A stretch of 64,000 bases of DNA from the NCBI GenBank assembly GCA_963827705.1, contig CAWHBN010000016.1:186001-250000 (forward strand). The letters run 5' to 3'. Of the stretch, positions 24,705-33,116 are shown one piece after another. Origin of the DNA: JACDAN01 sp963827705. GTDB taxonomy: Bacteria; Actinomycetota; Thermoleophilia; Gaiellales; Gaiellaceae. The notes below the pieces were generated by a model. The model had not been told where the DNA came from. It was given only the letters and a program-made list of their open reading frames with translations, and searched no databases. Every line of letters starts with the position of its first letter. Position 1 is the first letter of the stretch. A program made the translations under genes and the position numbers.

Positions 24705-24728
24705 AAGCGGACTATCGTACTGACCGTT
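24705..24728. promoter_or_regulatory. Shared divergent promoter, murA / HD gene
   Basis: Only 24 bases separate the two starts. The near-palindrome ACTATCGTAC offers a -10 on each strand: TACGAT at 24719-24714 for murA and TATCGT at 24713-24718 for the HD gene. Each would place transcription start within a few bases of the start codon, so both messages may be leaderless. The -35 elements are weak and would lie inside the opposite gene. Confidence 0.4.
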
Positions 24729-25304
24729 GTGGAGGTCACCCGCGACCGCGCCTGGGACACGCTCACCCGTTACACAAAGAGCGAACCGCTCCTGCGCCAC
24801 GCGCTGGCGGTGGAGGCCGCGGTTCGTGCCTATGCGCGCAAGCTGGGTGGGGACGAGGAGCTCTGGGGCGCCACCGCGCTCCTACACGACTTCGACTACG
24901 AGATCCACCCCACGCTGGACAAGCATCCGCAGGACGGTGCCGCGATCCTTCGTGAGGAGGGCTACCCGGAGGAGCTGATCGAGGCCGTGCTGTCGCACGC
25001 AGAGCACCTCGCGATGCCGCGCGACACGGACCTCAAGAAGACGCTCTTCGCATGCGACGAGCTTGCAGGGTTCATTCATGCCTGCGGGCTCGTGCGACCC
25101 GACGGGATCGAGACGCTGACGCCGAAGTCGGTGAAGAAGAAGCTCAAGCAGCCCTCGTTCGCGGCCGGCGTCCACCGAGACGAGGTGTACGCCGGTGCCG
25201 AGCTGCTCGGCGTCGATTTCGACGATCATGTGCAGACCGTGACGGATGCGATGAAGCCGATCTCCAACGAGCTCGGGCTCCGGACCGCGGCGGACGCGGC
25301 ATGA
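24729..25304 (+). CDS. HD-domain phosphohydrolase
   Basis: The 191-residue protein has an HD metal site: RHALAVEAAVRAYA near 23-36, LLHDFDYE near 52-59, SHAEH near 90. Short HD proteins hydrolyse nucleotides or phosphate esters; the substrate here is unknown. It starts at GTG, probably leaderless, and its stop overlaps the ATG of the glyoxalase-fold gene, so the two form an operon. Confidence 0.85.
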   Translation: MEVTRDRAWDTLTRYTKSEPLLRHALAVEAAVRAYARKLGGDEELWGATALLHDFDYEIHPTLDKHPQDGAAILREEGYPEELIEAVLSHAEHLAMPRDTDLKKTLFACDELAGFIHACGLVRPDGIETLTPKSVKKKLKQPSFAAGVHRDEVYAGAELLGVDFDDHVQTVTDAMKPISNELGLRTAADAA

Positions 25305-25687
25305 CGCCCCGGTTCGAGGCGATCGGCGTCGTCGTGTCGGACATGGGCCGCGCGATCGGGTTCTACCGTGAGCTCGGGCTCGAGTTCCCCGACGGCGCGG
25401 AGTCGGAGGGGCACGCCGAGGCGACTGCGGCCGGTGTCCGCTTCATGCTCGACACCGAGGAGATGATCCGCTCGTTCGACCCGGAGTGGAAGCCGCCGAC
25501 CGAGGGGCACCGGAGCGCGCTCGCGTTTCGCTGCGACACACCGGCCGAGGTGGACTCGGCCTACGCGAATCTCCTCGAGCACGGCGGAACCGGGCACAAG
25601 GAGCCGTGGGACGCGGTCTGGGGCATGCGCTATGCGGAAGTGATGGATCCCGACGGGAACGTCGTGGATCTGTTCGCAGACCTCTAG
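25301..25687 (+). CDS. Glyoxalase/bleomycin-resistance (VOC) family protein
   Basis: The 128-residue single VOC domain has a beta-alpha-beta-beta-beta repeat: FEAIGVVVSDMGRAIGFYRE and, in the second half, ALAFRCDTPAEVDSAYANL and YAEVMDPDGNVVDLFADL. The C-terminal Glu/Asp metal region is present, but an N-terminal metal His is not obvious, so it may be a binding protein rather than an enzyme. It is translationally coupled (ATGA) to the HD gene. Confidence 0.85.
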   Translation: MTPRFEAIGVVVSDMGRAIGFYRELGLEFPDGAESEGHAEATAAGVRFMLDTEEMIRSFDPEWKPPTEGHRSALAFRCDTPAEVDSAYANLLEHGGTGHKEPWDAVWGMRYAEVMDPDGNVVDLFADL

Positions 25688-25927
25688 GCCACCGGGTTTC
25701 GACCCAGCGTCACCCGACCAGGTGGGTCGTCCCCTTGGGACAGCCTCCGCCGGCACGCCGCGACTTGAGCATGCCGAAAGCCGTGAGCCGAAGCCGGGTC
25801 TGGGGATGCGTTGTCACCCTCTCGGCACGATCTCCATGAACCGAAGCGCCAAGCCCGAGGGACTGTCCCTCGCGCGACGCATCTGGCGTCCTCTTCGCGA
25901 ACCTCTAGCTGTCGTAGAGTTTCCGAT
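25688..25927. other. 240-base intergenic region, no gene identified
   Basis: It contains small inverted repeats (CGACCCA/TGGGTCG around 25699-25728, and GAGGGAC/GTCCCTC around 25857-25870). A TAGAGT box at 25915-25920 lies shortly before the next start codon and could be its -10. I tested known riboswitch consensus sequences by memory and none fitted. Confidence 0.3.
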
Positions 25928-26539
25928 ATGACCAGGCGGCGGACGTTCGTCGCGCTTGCGGTGGTCGGCCTCGTCGCGGTCGGCGTGCTCGCCGCGTTCC
26001 TCATCCGGGACGGAGACGACGAAGCCGCCTTCGCGACACTCTCCGCGCTGGAGCGGCCATTCCAGATGCCGGTGCCCGCGAGCCTCGGCCTGCCCTCCAG
26101 CCCAAAGACGACCGGCCAGGCGTTCTTCCTCGCCGAGAAGGACGGCGTCCGGTACGTTCGCCTGCCCCGCGAGGACGGGTCGTCGTGCTGGGGAACCTCT
26201 GAGCGCCGGTCGAACGAGTGGCAGCTCACCAACTTCGTCTGCGAGTCTCAGTTCGGGCGCTTCCCGGACTCCGAGTCACCCGTTCTACTGCTCGCGCGGG
26301 GCGGCATCCTCAATGGCACGGACCTCATGGTCTACGAGTCGTTCCTCGGGCTCGCCGCCGACGGCGTCGCGAAAGTCGGCGTGATCGACGAGCAGGATCG
26401 GCTGGTGCCGATGGCGGACGTCGACGGGAACGCGTTCTACGCGGACGCGCCCGAGGGCCGAGTCAAGTCGGTCGTCGCACTCGACGAAGCCGGGGACGTC
26501 ATCTGGCGTAGCCCGCCAAGGACTCCACCAGACGAGTGA
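25928..26539 (+). CDS. Membrane-anchored or secreted protein of unknown function
   Basis: The 203-residue protein has an Arg-rich N-terminus and one hydrophobic helix (FVALAVVGLVAVGVLAAFLI, residues 6-25), then a polar domain predicted outside the cell. Cysteines near 84 and 96 could form a disulphide. I do not recognise a family. Its 3' end overlaps the convergent aminotransferase gene by 41 bases. Confidence 0.7.
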   Translation: MTRRRTFVALAVVGLVAVGVLAAFLIRDGDDEAAFATLSALERPFQMPVPASLGLPSSPKTTGQAFFLAEKDGVRYVRLPREDGSSCWGTSERRSNEWQLTNFVCESQFGRFPDSESPVLLLARGGILNGTDLMVYESFLGLAADGVAKVGVIDEQDRLVPMADVDGNAFYADAPEGRVKSVVALDEAGDVIWRSPPRTPPDE

Positions 26540-27593
26540 GATCCTCGTCGCTCGTCCAGTAGCCGCACGAGGCGCGCAGGAGCCCCGTTCCGGGCAGGTC
26601 CCGGATGAGCACGCCCTGCTCGCCGAGCGCCAGCGCCACGGCCTGCGTGTCGCCATCCCAGCGCCAGGAGACGAGGTTCGAGTGGCCCGCCTCGGTCACG
26701 ACGTCGCAGCCGAGCTCGAGGAGCAGCTCTCGGCAGCGCTCTGCGGTCTGCCGCGAGCGCTCGAACCGCCACTCGGGAAGGTCGGCGAGGGCGGCGAGCA
26801 GCGCTTCGAGGTACGGCACCGGGATCCACCCCGGGTCGAAGCGCTGCGCTCCGTCGCGCGGCTCGAAGCGGCCGTCGGGCTCGTAGCGCGCCTGTGAGAA
26901 GTAGCTCGGCAGGCTGACCGCGAGCCGCTCGGGATCCTTCACGTACAGGCCCCCGCTCGGCGCCGGTCCGCAGAGCCACTTCTGGCCGGACACCGTGTAG
27001 AAGTCGAACGGCGCCGCTTCGACCGGGATCGCGCCGACCGACTGGGCTCCGTCCACCAGGATCGGGGCCGACACCGCCGCGCGCAGCTCGTCCATCGGCA
27101 GCACGTGCCCGTTGATCCAGAGGACGTGCGACACGGCGACGAGCTTCGTCCGCGGCCCGACCTCGGCCAGGATCGTCTCGAGCGCATCCCCGGCGGGCCT
27201 GTTCCGGACTTCGGCGACCCGAACCCGTGCTCCCGACACGTGCAGCGGGCCGAGCAGCCCGAAGTGCTCGGCGTCGGTCGTGACGACTTCGTCGTCCGGG
27301 CCGAGCCCCAGGCCGGCGAGCACGATCCGGCACCCCTCCGTGGTCGAGGTCGTCAGCGACATCAGCTCGGCCTCGACCCCGATCTCCGCGGCGAGGGCCG
27401 CGCGCAGGCGACCTCGCGCTTCCAGCATGCGCTCGAAATACGGCCAGGCCGCCCTGCCGTGGAGAAGCTCGTCGCGCTCGGCTGCCACCAGCGCGTCGTG
27501 CGTGCGCTGCGCGAGTGGCCCGACCGAGCCCGCATTCAGGTACGCGTACCGCTCGAGGACGGGAAAGGCGGCGCGGGCCTCCTCGAACGTCAC
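26499..27593 (-). CDS. Class V aminotransferase / cysteine desulfurase-like PLP enzyme
   Basis: The 364-residue PLP fold type I protein has YAYLNAGSVGPLA at the start, TTSTTEGCRIVLAGL, ILVDGAQSVGAIPV with the cofactor Asp, and the Schiff-base lysine in VSGQKWLCGP. No catalytic cysteine loop typical of desulfurases is evident. It could be an aminotransferase, lyase or isopenicillin-epimerase-like enzyme. I chose GTG at 27593, which overlaps the stop of the upstream gene by 4 bases. Confidence 0.85.
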   Translation of the reverse strand: MTFEEARAAFPVLERYAYLNAGSVGPLAQRTHDALVAAERDELLHGRAAWPYFERMLEARGRLRAALAAEIGVEAELMSLTTSTTEGCRIVLAGLGLGPDDEVVTTDAEHFGLLGPLHVSGARVRVAEVRNRPAGDALETILAEVGPRTKLVAVSHVLWINGHVLPMDELRAAVSAPILVDGAQSVGAIPVEAAPFDFYTVSGQKWLCGPAPSGGLYVKDPERLAVSLPSYFSQARYEPDGRFEPRDGAQRFDPGWIPVPYLEALLAALADLPEWRFERSRQTAERCRELLLELGCDVVTEAGHSNLVSWRWDGDTQAVALALGEQGVLIRDLPGTGLLRASCGYWTSDEDLTRLVESLAGYAR

Positions 27594-28370
27594 GTGACCT
27601 CCACCTCGACCGGCGCATGGTCGGAGAGCGCCAGCTGCCCTAGCCGCCGCTGTTGCGGTGTCCACCGGTCGTAGGGGCCGGTGGCGGCGCCGCGCGCGAC
27701 GACATGGTCGATGCCAGGCCCCGCCTTCGTGTAGCCGCCGAGCTGGTCGATCATGACCGACCGCGCAGTGTCGACGTTGAAGTCACCCGCCAGGATCGCC
27801 GGCGCGTCGCCGGCGAGGCGGGCCGCCCAGCCGGCGGCGCGGACGAGCTCGGAGTCCGGGATCCTCGGGTTCCTCGCCTTCGTCGCGTGCAGGTTCGCCA
27901 CGACCATCCCGCCCTCCAGCCTGACGGCCATGCACTGCCGGCGCTCCTTGCCCCAGGCGAGCAGCTCTATGAGCGATCAGTCCCAGCCTGCGGCCCTCGC
28001 GAAACCGGAACCGCGGGGGATTCAGCGTCAGGACATGCCGAGAGAGAATCCGGCGGTCGGGTGCGACGAGAATCGCGTTCGCCTGCCCCTCGAAGCCGGA
28101 CCGCAGCAGGCCGGGGTTCAGGTCGGTGATCGCGCGGCCGAGCGAGACCGTCGACGGCAGCGGCCCGATCGTCGGCCGGGAGGCGATCTCGCCGTAGATC
28201 TGCATTCCACTCCACTCTGCAATCGGCTCGAAGGCCCACGGCGGCACCTCCTGAAGGCAGACGACGTCCGGGTCGTCCTTGGTCACGAGCCGGATCATCT
28301 CCTTCACGTAGCGCCGCCGCCCGGGCGGCACGGTGTTGCCGTGGAAGATGTTCCAGGTCCGGACGATCAC
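27590..28370 (-). CDS. Endonuclease/exonuclease/phosphatase-family protein (frame broken)
   Basis: A DNase I-like fold metal phosphodiesterase. The first frame has VRTWNIFHGNTVPPG, DPDVVCLQEVPPWAFEP and ITDLNPGLL. The second has VVANLHATKA, ILAGDFNVD, GPGIDHVVARG and LSDHAPVEVEV. These are the expected catalytic Asn, Glu, Asp and His blocks, split by one extra base near 27967-27975. The substrate (DNA, phosphoinositide or other) is unknown. GTG at 28370 is divergent from the next gene by 20 bases. Confidence 0.78.
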
Positions 28371-28390
28371 GGCGGTACTGTAGGGACGCG

Positions 28391-28696
28391 GTGCGGGGGC
28401 GCTTCTCAGAGGTGATCGCTCGACAGCTCGACCTCTTCGAAGAGCAGGACGCGGAGTTTCTCCGCCGGGTCGACGAGGCAGAGCGGGCATACGACGACGC
28501 GGACAGCGAGGACGCCGAGGAGGTTTACGGGCGGTACCAGGAGCTCGTCGAGCACGGCACCGAGGCCCTCGGTGAGATGCGCGACGCGTACGCGGGAACG
28601 CTCGATCCGGACGACGCGGACGAGTACGTCGCCGAGTTCAACCAGACCGTCATAGACCGGCTCCCGCGCTTCGGCCTCGAGATCGAGGACGTGTGA
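28391..28696 (+). CDS. Small acidic helical protein, unknown
   Basis: A 101-residue, strongly acidic, mainly helical protein (VIARQLDLFEEQDAEFLRRV, YDDADSEDAEEVYGRYQELV). It starts at GTG and overlaps the next gene's GTG by 4 bases, so it is translationally coupled to a lipoprotein. Codon use matches its neighbours. I recognise no family. Confidence 0.65.
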   Translation: MRGRFSEVIARQLDLFEEQDAEFLRRVDEAERAYDDADSEDAEEVYGRYQELVEHGTEALGEMRDAYAGTLDPDDADEYVAEFNQTVIDRLPRFGLEIEDV

Positions 28697-29031
28697 GGCT
28701 CGCCGCGGCCCTGGTGCTGGTCGCGGCCCTCGTCGGGTGCGGTGGCGACGACAGGGAGACCGCGCCGGTCGCGTGGTGCAACAACACCGGCCAGCTCCTC
28801 TACCTCCTCGATCAGCACAGCACGACGGTGGATGCCGAGGCTTTGCGGGGCTGGGAGGAGACGGCGCCGGAGAACGCGCGCTCGGCTGCGGCGCAGATGG
28901 GTGCGGCGCTCAGTCGGTATCCCGTGGACGCCCACGCGTCCGACCTGGTCGACGCCCGGAAAGAGATCGAGGCATTCGCCGAGGAGAGCTGCCAGGACGA
29001 CTGGGAGGGGCCGAACCGGTACTCGGGCTAG
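28693..29031 (+). CDS. Putative lipoprotein
   Basis: The 112-residue protein has a short signal peptide and lipobox LVGC (Cys16; LAAALVLVAALVGCGGDD), so it should be lipid-modified and held outside the membrane, processed by the LspA encoded at 13.7 kb. The mature part has two further cysteines (near 29 and 100). The function is unknown. Its end overlaps the convergent dnaE2 stop by 4 bases. Confidence 0.72.
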   Translation: MRLAAALVLVAALVGCGGDDRETAPVAWCNNTGQLLYLLDQHSTTVDAEALRGWEETAPENARSAAAQMGAALSRYPVDAHASDLVDARKEIEAFAEESCQDDWEGPNRYSG

Positions 29032-32000
29032 CGATGCCCGAAGTGGTGAGCCGGCGGGAGCGAGCCGCCGAGCCGGTCGACGTCGGCGAGCCGCCGGGCG
29101 AGCGGCGCAAGGGTCTCGATCTCCCGGACGAGGACGTTCTGGTTGCGCCCCTGGCGCTCGAAACGGCCCCGGGCCAGGACGAGCTTCTCCGCCCGCACGA
29201 CCGGCCTGAACTGCTCGTACACCTGCGGCGGGACGATCAGGTTCATCTGGCCGAGCTCGTCCTCCAGAAGCATGAACACGACACCGTTCGCCGTGGACGG
29301 GCGCTGACGGGCCACGACCATTCCGGCCACTGCCACCTGAGCCCGGTCGGGTGTCAGAGACAGGTCGTGGCTCGAAAGGACGGTCGCGGGAAGCTCCGGC
29401 CGCAGGAGCTCCATCGGGTGGACGCCCACGGAGACGCTCGTCGTCCGGTAGTCCGACAGCATCCGCTCCCAGTCGGTCGGCTCCGGCAGCTCCGGCGTCT
29501 CCACGGTCGGATCGAGCGGAAGCGCGAGCTGCCGAGCCTCCCCGCCCGAGCCGGGCACCGAGGACGACCGAGGTGCCAGCCCCGCCTCCCAGATCAACGG
29601 CCGCGCCCCCTCGCCGAAGCACGAGCACGCACCGGACTCGATCAGCGCCTGGAGCCCCTCCCGCCGCAGCGGAGCCCGCTGGGCCAGGTCCCGAACGGAC
29701 AAAAAAGGCCCGCCCCGGTCCCGTTCCTCCACCAGCGCCTTCGCGTCGTCCTCTCCCACCGACGTCACGTACTCGATCCCCATCCGCACGACACCGTCCT
29801 CCACGACGCACTTCGCCTCGCTGAGATTGACGTCTGGCGGGAGCACCTCTACCCCACGCCGCTGGGCGTCCCGCACGAGCGTCGCCGGCGGATAGAAGCC
29901 CATTGGCTGTGCGTTCAGGAGCGCCGCCAGGAACTCCGCCGGGTGGTGGCAGCGCAACCACTGCGACTGGTACGCGAGGAGCCCGAACGCCGCCGCATGC
30001 GACTTCGGGAACCCGAACCCGGAGAAGGCGACGAGCTTGTCGTAGATCGAGTCCGCGAGCGCCTCCTCCACGCCACGTCCCAGCGCGCCCTCCACGAACC
30101 GCCGCCGGTACGCCTCCAGCGCGGCCTCGCTCCGCTTCCGGCTCATCGCCCGTCGCAGGCCCTCCGCCTCGCCCACGCTGAACCCGGCCAGCGCCATCGC
30201 CACCTCCAGCACCTGGTCCTGGAAGACGACGACGCCGAGCGTGTCCCGGAGCGGCTCCTGCAGCAGCGGATGGTCGGCCGGCGGCTCGTACGACGGGTCC
30301 TCCCGCAGCCGTTGCCGCCGCTCGATGTACGGATGGACGGCCTTGCCCTGGATCGGCCCCGGCCGCACGAGGGCGACCTGCACCATGATGTCGTCGAGCG
30401 TCTCGGGCCGGGTTCGGAGGATCGTCTGCATCTGCGCGCGGCTCTCGATCTGGAACGCGCCGACCGTGTCCGCGTCCCGGATCTGCGCGAACGTCTCGGG
30501 ATCGTCCAGCGGGATCCGCGAGAGGTCGATCGGCTCGTTCCGCTTTCGCGCGATCCCGTCCACGCACTCCTCGACCGCCGAGAGCATCCCGAGCCCGAGC
30601 AGGTCGATCTTCAGGAAGCCCGCGTCGTCGCAGGAGTCCTTGTCCCACTGGACGAGCTGTCGCCCTGCCATCGCCGCCGGCTGGACCGGGACGAGCTCGA
30701 CCAGCGGGCGGGTCGAGATCACCATCCCGCCGGGGTGCTGTGAGATGTGCCGTGGCAGCCCGGCGATCTCGTGCGTCAGCTCCGCGAAGGCGCGCCACCG
30801 GGGCGAGTGAGCGCGATCCTCGAAGCCCGGGACGAGCCGGAGCTCCTCCGCGACCCGCTTCGCGTTCCAGCCGTCGGAGACCCGCGCCAGTCGCTCGAGC
30901 TCGCCGTGCGGGAGGCCCAGCGCCTTGCCGATGTCGCGGATTGCGCCTCGCGACCGGTACGTCGAGAAGCTCGCGACGAGCGCAGCGTGCTCGCGCCCGT
31001 AGCGCTCCGTGACTGCGACGATCAGCTTCTCGCGGATGTCGCGCGGAAAGTCGAGGTCGATGTCCGGGACGCCGGTCAGCTCTCGGTTGATGAACCGCCC
31101 GAGCGAGAGGCCGGCCGCGACCGGGTCGACGTGCGAGAGCCCGGTCAGGTAACAGACGATCGACCCCACGGAGGATCCGCGGCCGCGGCCCGGCGGCAGC
31201 GAGTTCCGCGGCGACTCCCGGCCGCGCACCTCGACTGCGACCTCCCGCGCGAGCTCGAGCACCTCGTAGTGCAGCAGGAAGAACCCGGCGAGCCCGATCT
31301 CGTCGATCAGCGCCAGCTCCTCGTCGAGCCGGGCCCGGGCACGTAGTAACAGACTGTTACTTGCCTCCGAATAGCGGTGCGAAAAGGCTTGGTTACAGAC
31401 TTCCGCGAGGCGCGCGATGGCTGGTACGGCCCCGTCCGAGAAGTCCGGGTAGCGATAGCCGAGCTCCTGCGTGAGGTCGAACTCGCAGCGCTCGGCCACC
31501 AGCGCCGTGCGCTCGACGGCGTCCCGGTCGAGCGGAAAGCGGCCCGCCACCTCGCCCGGCGGCCGGAGCACCGCCTCGTGGTTCCCGCGCCGCTCCGGCT
31601 CCGAGCCCTCGAGCGACGTTCGGTGCCGGATCGCCACCATCGCGTCCTGCAGCGGCGCCCGCGAGGCCGCATGCGCGTGGACGTCGCCCGTCACGACCGT
31701 CTCGACCTGCAGCGCCTCGGCGAGCTCCCGAAGCCCTGCATTCCGCCGTACGTCGCCCCGCTCGAACGGCCGCTGAAGCTCGACGAAGAAGCGCTCGCGC
31801 CCGAACGCCCGCGCCAGGCTGGCCGAGGCGTTCGGGTTCCGCACCCCGAGCCCGAACCGCGAGCAGCCCGACAGGCACACGAGGCCATCGTTCAGCTCCT
31901 CCAGCAGCGCCTGGTCGAGCTCCGGATCCAGCGCCCGCTCGCCCTCCTTCGGACGGGTCCCGGCGTGCGCGGCGGTCAGCAGCCGGCACAGGTTCGCGTA

Positions 32001-32255
32001 GCCCCGCGCCGACTCCACCAGCAGCGTGACGTGCGAGCCGTCACCCAGCGTCACCTCCGCCCCGGTGATCGGCCGGACGCCGAACGCCTTCGCGGCGTGT
32101 GCGAACTCGAGGGAGCCGTAGACGCCGTCGTGGTCGGTGAGCGCAAGTGCCTCGTACCCGAGCTCCGCCGCGCGGACCGCCAGCTCCTCGGGCAGCGAGG
32201 CGCCGTCGAGGAACGAGTAGGCGGAATGCGCGTGAAGCTCGGCATATGCCATCAT
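29028..32255 (-). CDS. dnaE2: Error-prone DNA polymerase III alpha subunit (DnaE2/ImuC)
   Basis: The 1075-residue C-family polymerase used in SOS mutagenesis. It has a PHP domain (YAELHAHSAYSFLDGASLPE, LTDHDGVYGSLEF), the catalytic Asp cluster in GVPDIDLDFPRDIRE, HPGGMVIS, and a helix-hairpin-helix plus OB-fold tail with QMNLIVPP. It ends LPPAHHFGHR, typical of DnaE2 rather than DnaE1. ATG at 32255 directly abuts the LexA box, so the message is probably leaderless. It works with ImuB, encoded at 34.2 kb. Confidence 0.94.
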   Translation of the reverse strand: MMAYAELHAHSAYSFLDGASLPEELAVRAAELGYEALALTDHDGVYGSLEFAHAAKAFGVRPITGAEVTLGDGSHVTLLVESARGYANLCRLLTAAHAGTRPKEGERALDPELDQALLEELNDGLVCLSGCSRFGLGVRNPNASASLARAFGRERFFVELQRPFERGDVRRNAGLRELAEALQVETVVTGDVHAHAASRAPLQDAMVAIRHRTSLEGSEPERRGNHEAVLRPPGEVAGRFPLDRDAVERTALVAERCEFDLTQELGYRYPDFSDGAVPAIARLAEVCNQAFSHRYSEASNSLLLRARARLDEELALIDEIGLAGFFLLHYEVLELAREVAVEVRGRESPRNSLPPGRGRGSSVGSIVCYLTGLSHVDPVAAGLSLGRFINRELTGVPDIDLDFPRDIREKLIVAVTERYGREHAALVASFSTYRSRGAIRDIGKALGLPHGELERLARVSDGWNAKRVAEELRLVPGFEDRAHSPRWRAFAELTHEIAGLPRHISQHPGGMVISTRPLVELVPVQPAAMAGRQLVQWDKDSCDDAGFLKIDLLGLGMLSAVEECVDGIARKRNEPIDLSRIPLDDPETFAQIRDADTVGAFQIESRAQMQTILRTRPETLDDIMVQVALVRPGPIQGKAVHPYIERRQRLREDPSYEPPADHPLLQEPLRDTLGVVVFQDQVLEVAMALAGFSVGEAEGLRRAMSRKRSEAALEAYRRRFVEGALGRGVEEALADSIYDKLVAFSGFGFPKSHAAAFGLLAYQSQWLRCHHPAEFLAALLNAQPMGFYPPATLVRDAQRRGVEVLPPDVNLSEAKCVVEDGVVRMGIEYVTSVGEDDAKALVEERDRGGPFLSVRDLAQRAPLRREGLQALIESGACSCFGEGARPLIWEAGLAPRSSSVPGSGGEARQLALPLDPTVETPELPEPTDWERMLSDYRTTSVSVGVHPMELLRPELPATVLSSHDLSLTPDRAQVAVAGMVVARQRPSTANGVVFMLLEDELGQMNLIVPPQVYEQFRPVVRAEKLVLARGRFERQGRNQNVLVREIETLAPLARRLADVDRLGGSLPPAHHFGHR
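31346..31360. repeat. Perfect palindrome in an AT-rich patch of dnaE2
   Basis: GTAACAG-A-CTGTTAC is a 15-base perfect inverted repeat within a short stretch of dnaE2 with lower GC and rare codons (for example TTA and AGT). It lies before the polymerase core, where sequence varies between homologues. It may be chance or a protein-binding site. Confidence 0.35.
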
Positions 32256-32291
32256 CGAACATATGTTCGCTTTGTCTGGTCGGGCTGTCAA
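32256..32291 (-). promoter_or_regulatory. dnaE2 promoter with overlapping LexA box
   Basis: Reading the minus strand, TTGACA (32291-32286) is followed after 17 bases by GAACAT (32268-32263) as -35 and -10. The perfect LexA palindrome CGAACATATGTTCG occupies 32256-32269, covering the -10 and the expected start site. The predicted transcript starts at the ATG at 32255. LexA bound here would block RNA polymerase until DNA damage. Confidence 0.88.
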
Positions 32292-32318
32292 CCGGCGTCG
32301 GCGGTTAGTTTTCGCCCC

Positions 32319-33071
32319 GTGAGTGCCATCGTTCACGGGCCCGGGGAGGGCGAACGGCTCGGAAGCCACATCCTCGTGAAGCTCGACCGGCCGGAGCTCT
32401 GCGTGACCGAGGCGACGGTCGGGCCCGACTTCGTCGGCGCGGGGCCGCACTACCACGAGCGGCACGTGGACATGTTCTACGTCCTCGAAGGCGAGCTCGA
32501 GCTCACGGCCGGAACCGAGCGGCTCAGGGCCGGCCCAGGAACGTCGGTTGCCGTCCCCCCCGGGATCGTCCATTCGTTCACGAGCTCGGGGCCGGCGACG
32601 ACGCGGTACCTCAACCTGCACGCGCCGGACTCCGGCTTCATCGAGTACCTCCGCCGGCGCACCTCGGGAGACAAGTCGGCCGGATTCGACAGCATCGACG
32701 TCGACGAGCCGCAAGGCCCGGCGGAGGCGGACATCGTGGAAAACGGCGGCGGCGAACGGCTCGAGTCTTCGGTTCGCACGATCACGGTGCGATCTGCCCA
32801 GCCGCAGGTCTGCTTCCTCGAGTTCGAGGGGCGCGAGGGGTTCGGCCCGATCCCGCCCCATCAACACGACGCGAAGATCGATTCGTTCTACGTCCTGGAG
32901 GGCGAGCTCGGCCTCTGGGCGAACGGCAGTGAGACGCGGTTCGGGCCAGGCACGTTTGTCGCGGCCCCTCCCGGCGAGGAGCACGGGATCTTGCGCATCG
33001 AGGCACCGGTGCGGTTTCTGAACATCCATGCGCCCGACGACGGCTTCGCGGCGTTCGTCCGCGGCGACTAA
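32319..33071 (+). CDS. Two-domain cupin protein (bicupin)
   Basis: The 250-residue protein has two cupin barrels. The first, at about 20-110, has GPHYHERHVDMFYVLEGELE with metal ligands and PPGIVHSF. The second, at about 140-240, has PPHQHDAKIDSFYVLEGELG and PPGEEHGI. Each has the His-x-His...Glu...His pattern. Bicupins act as dioxygenases, isomerases or sugar-binding proteins; the substrate is not clear. The GTG start is divergent from dnaE2 across 63 bases that hold the LexA-controlled promoter. Confidence 0.85.
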   Translation: MSAIVHGPGEGERLGSHILVKLDRPELCVTEATVGPDFVGAGPHYHERHVDMFYVLEGELELTAGTERLRAGPGTSVAVPPGIVHSFTSSGPATTRYLNLHAPDSGFIEYLRRRTSGDKSAGFDSIDVDEPQGPAEADIVENGGGERLESSVRTITVRSAQPQVCFLEFEGREGFGPIPPHQHDAKIDSFYVLEGELGLWANGSETRFGPGTFVAAPPGEEHGILRIEAPVRFLNIHAPDDGFAAFVRGD

Positions 33072-33116
33072 GGCGGAGCTCGCCGAGGCGGCCCTGCGTC
33101 TGCGGAAGGAGAACGC

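Noticed and set aside
25688..25927. Riboswitch before the secreted protein gene
   Set aside because: Repeated CCGAAG-like motifs looked suggestive, but no known class (c-di-GMP, c-di-AMP, glycine, SAM) fits and the downstream gene gives no hint.
31377..32318. Upstream extension of the bicupin frame across dnaE2
   Set aside because: The cupin fold starts right after GTG 32319; the earlier part is antisense to dnaE2 and crosses its promoter.
32256..33029. Upstream extension of the dnaE2 frame across the bicupin gene
   Set aside because: The PHP domain begins exactly at ATG 32255 after the LexA box; the extension is antisense to the cupin gene and has no domain.
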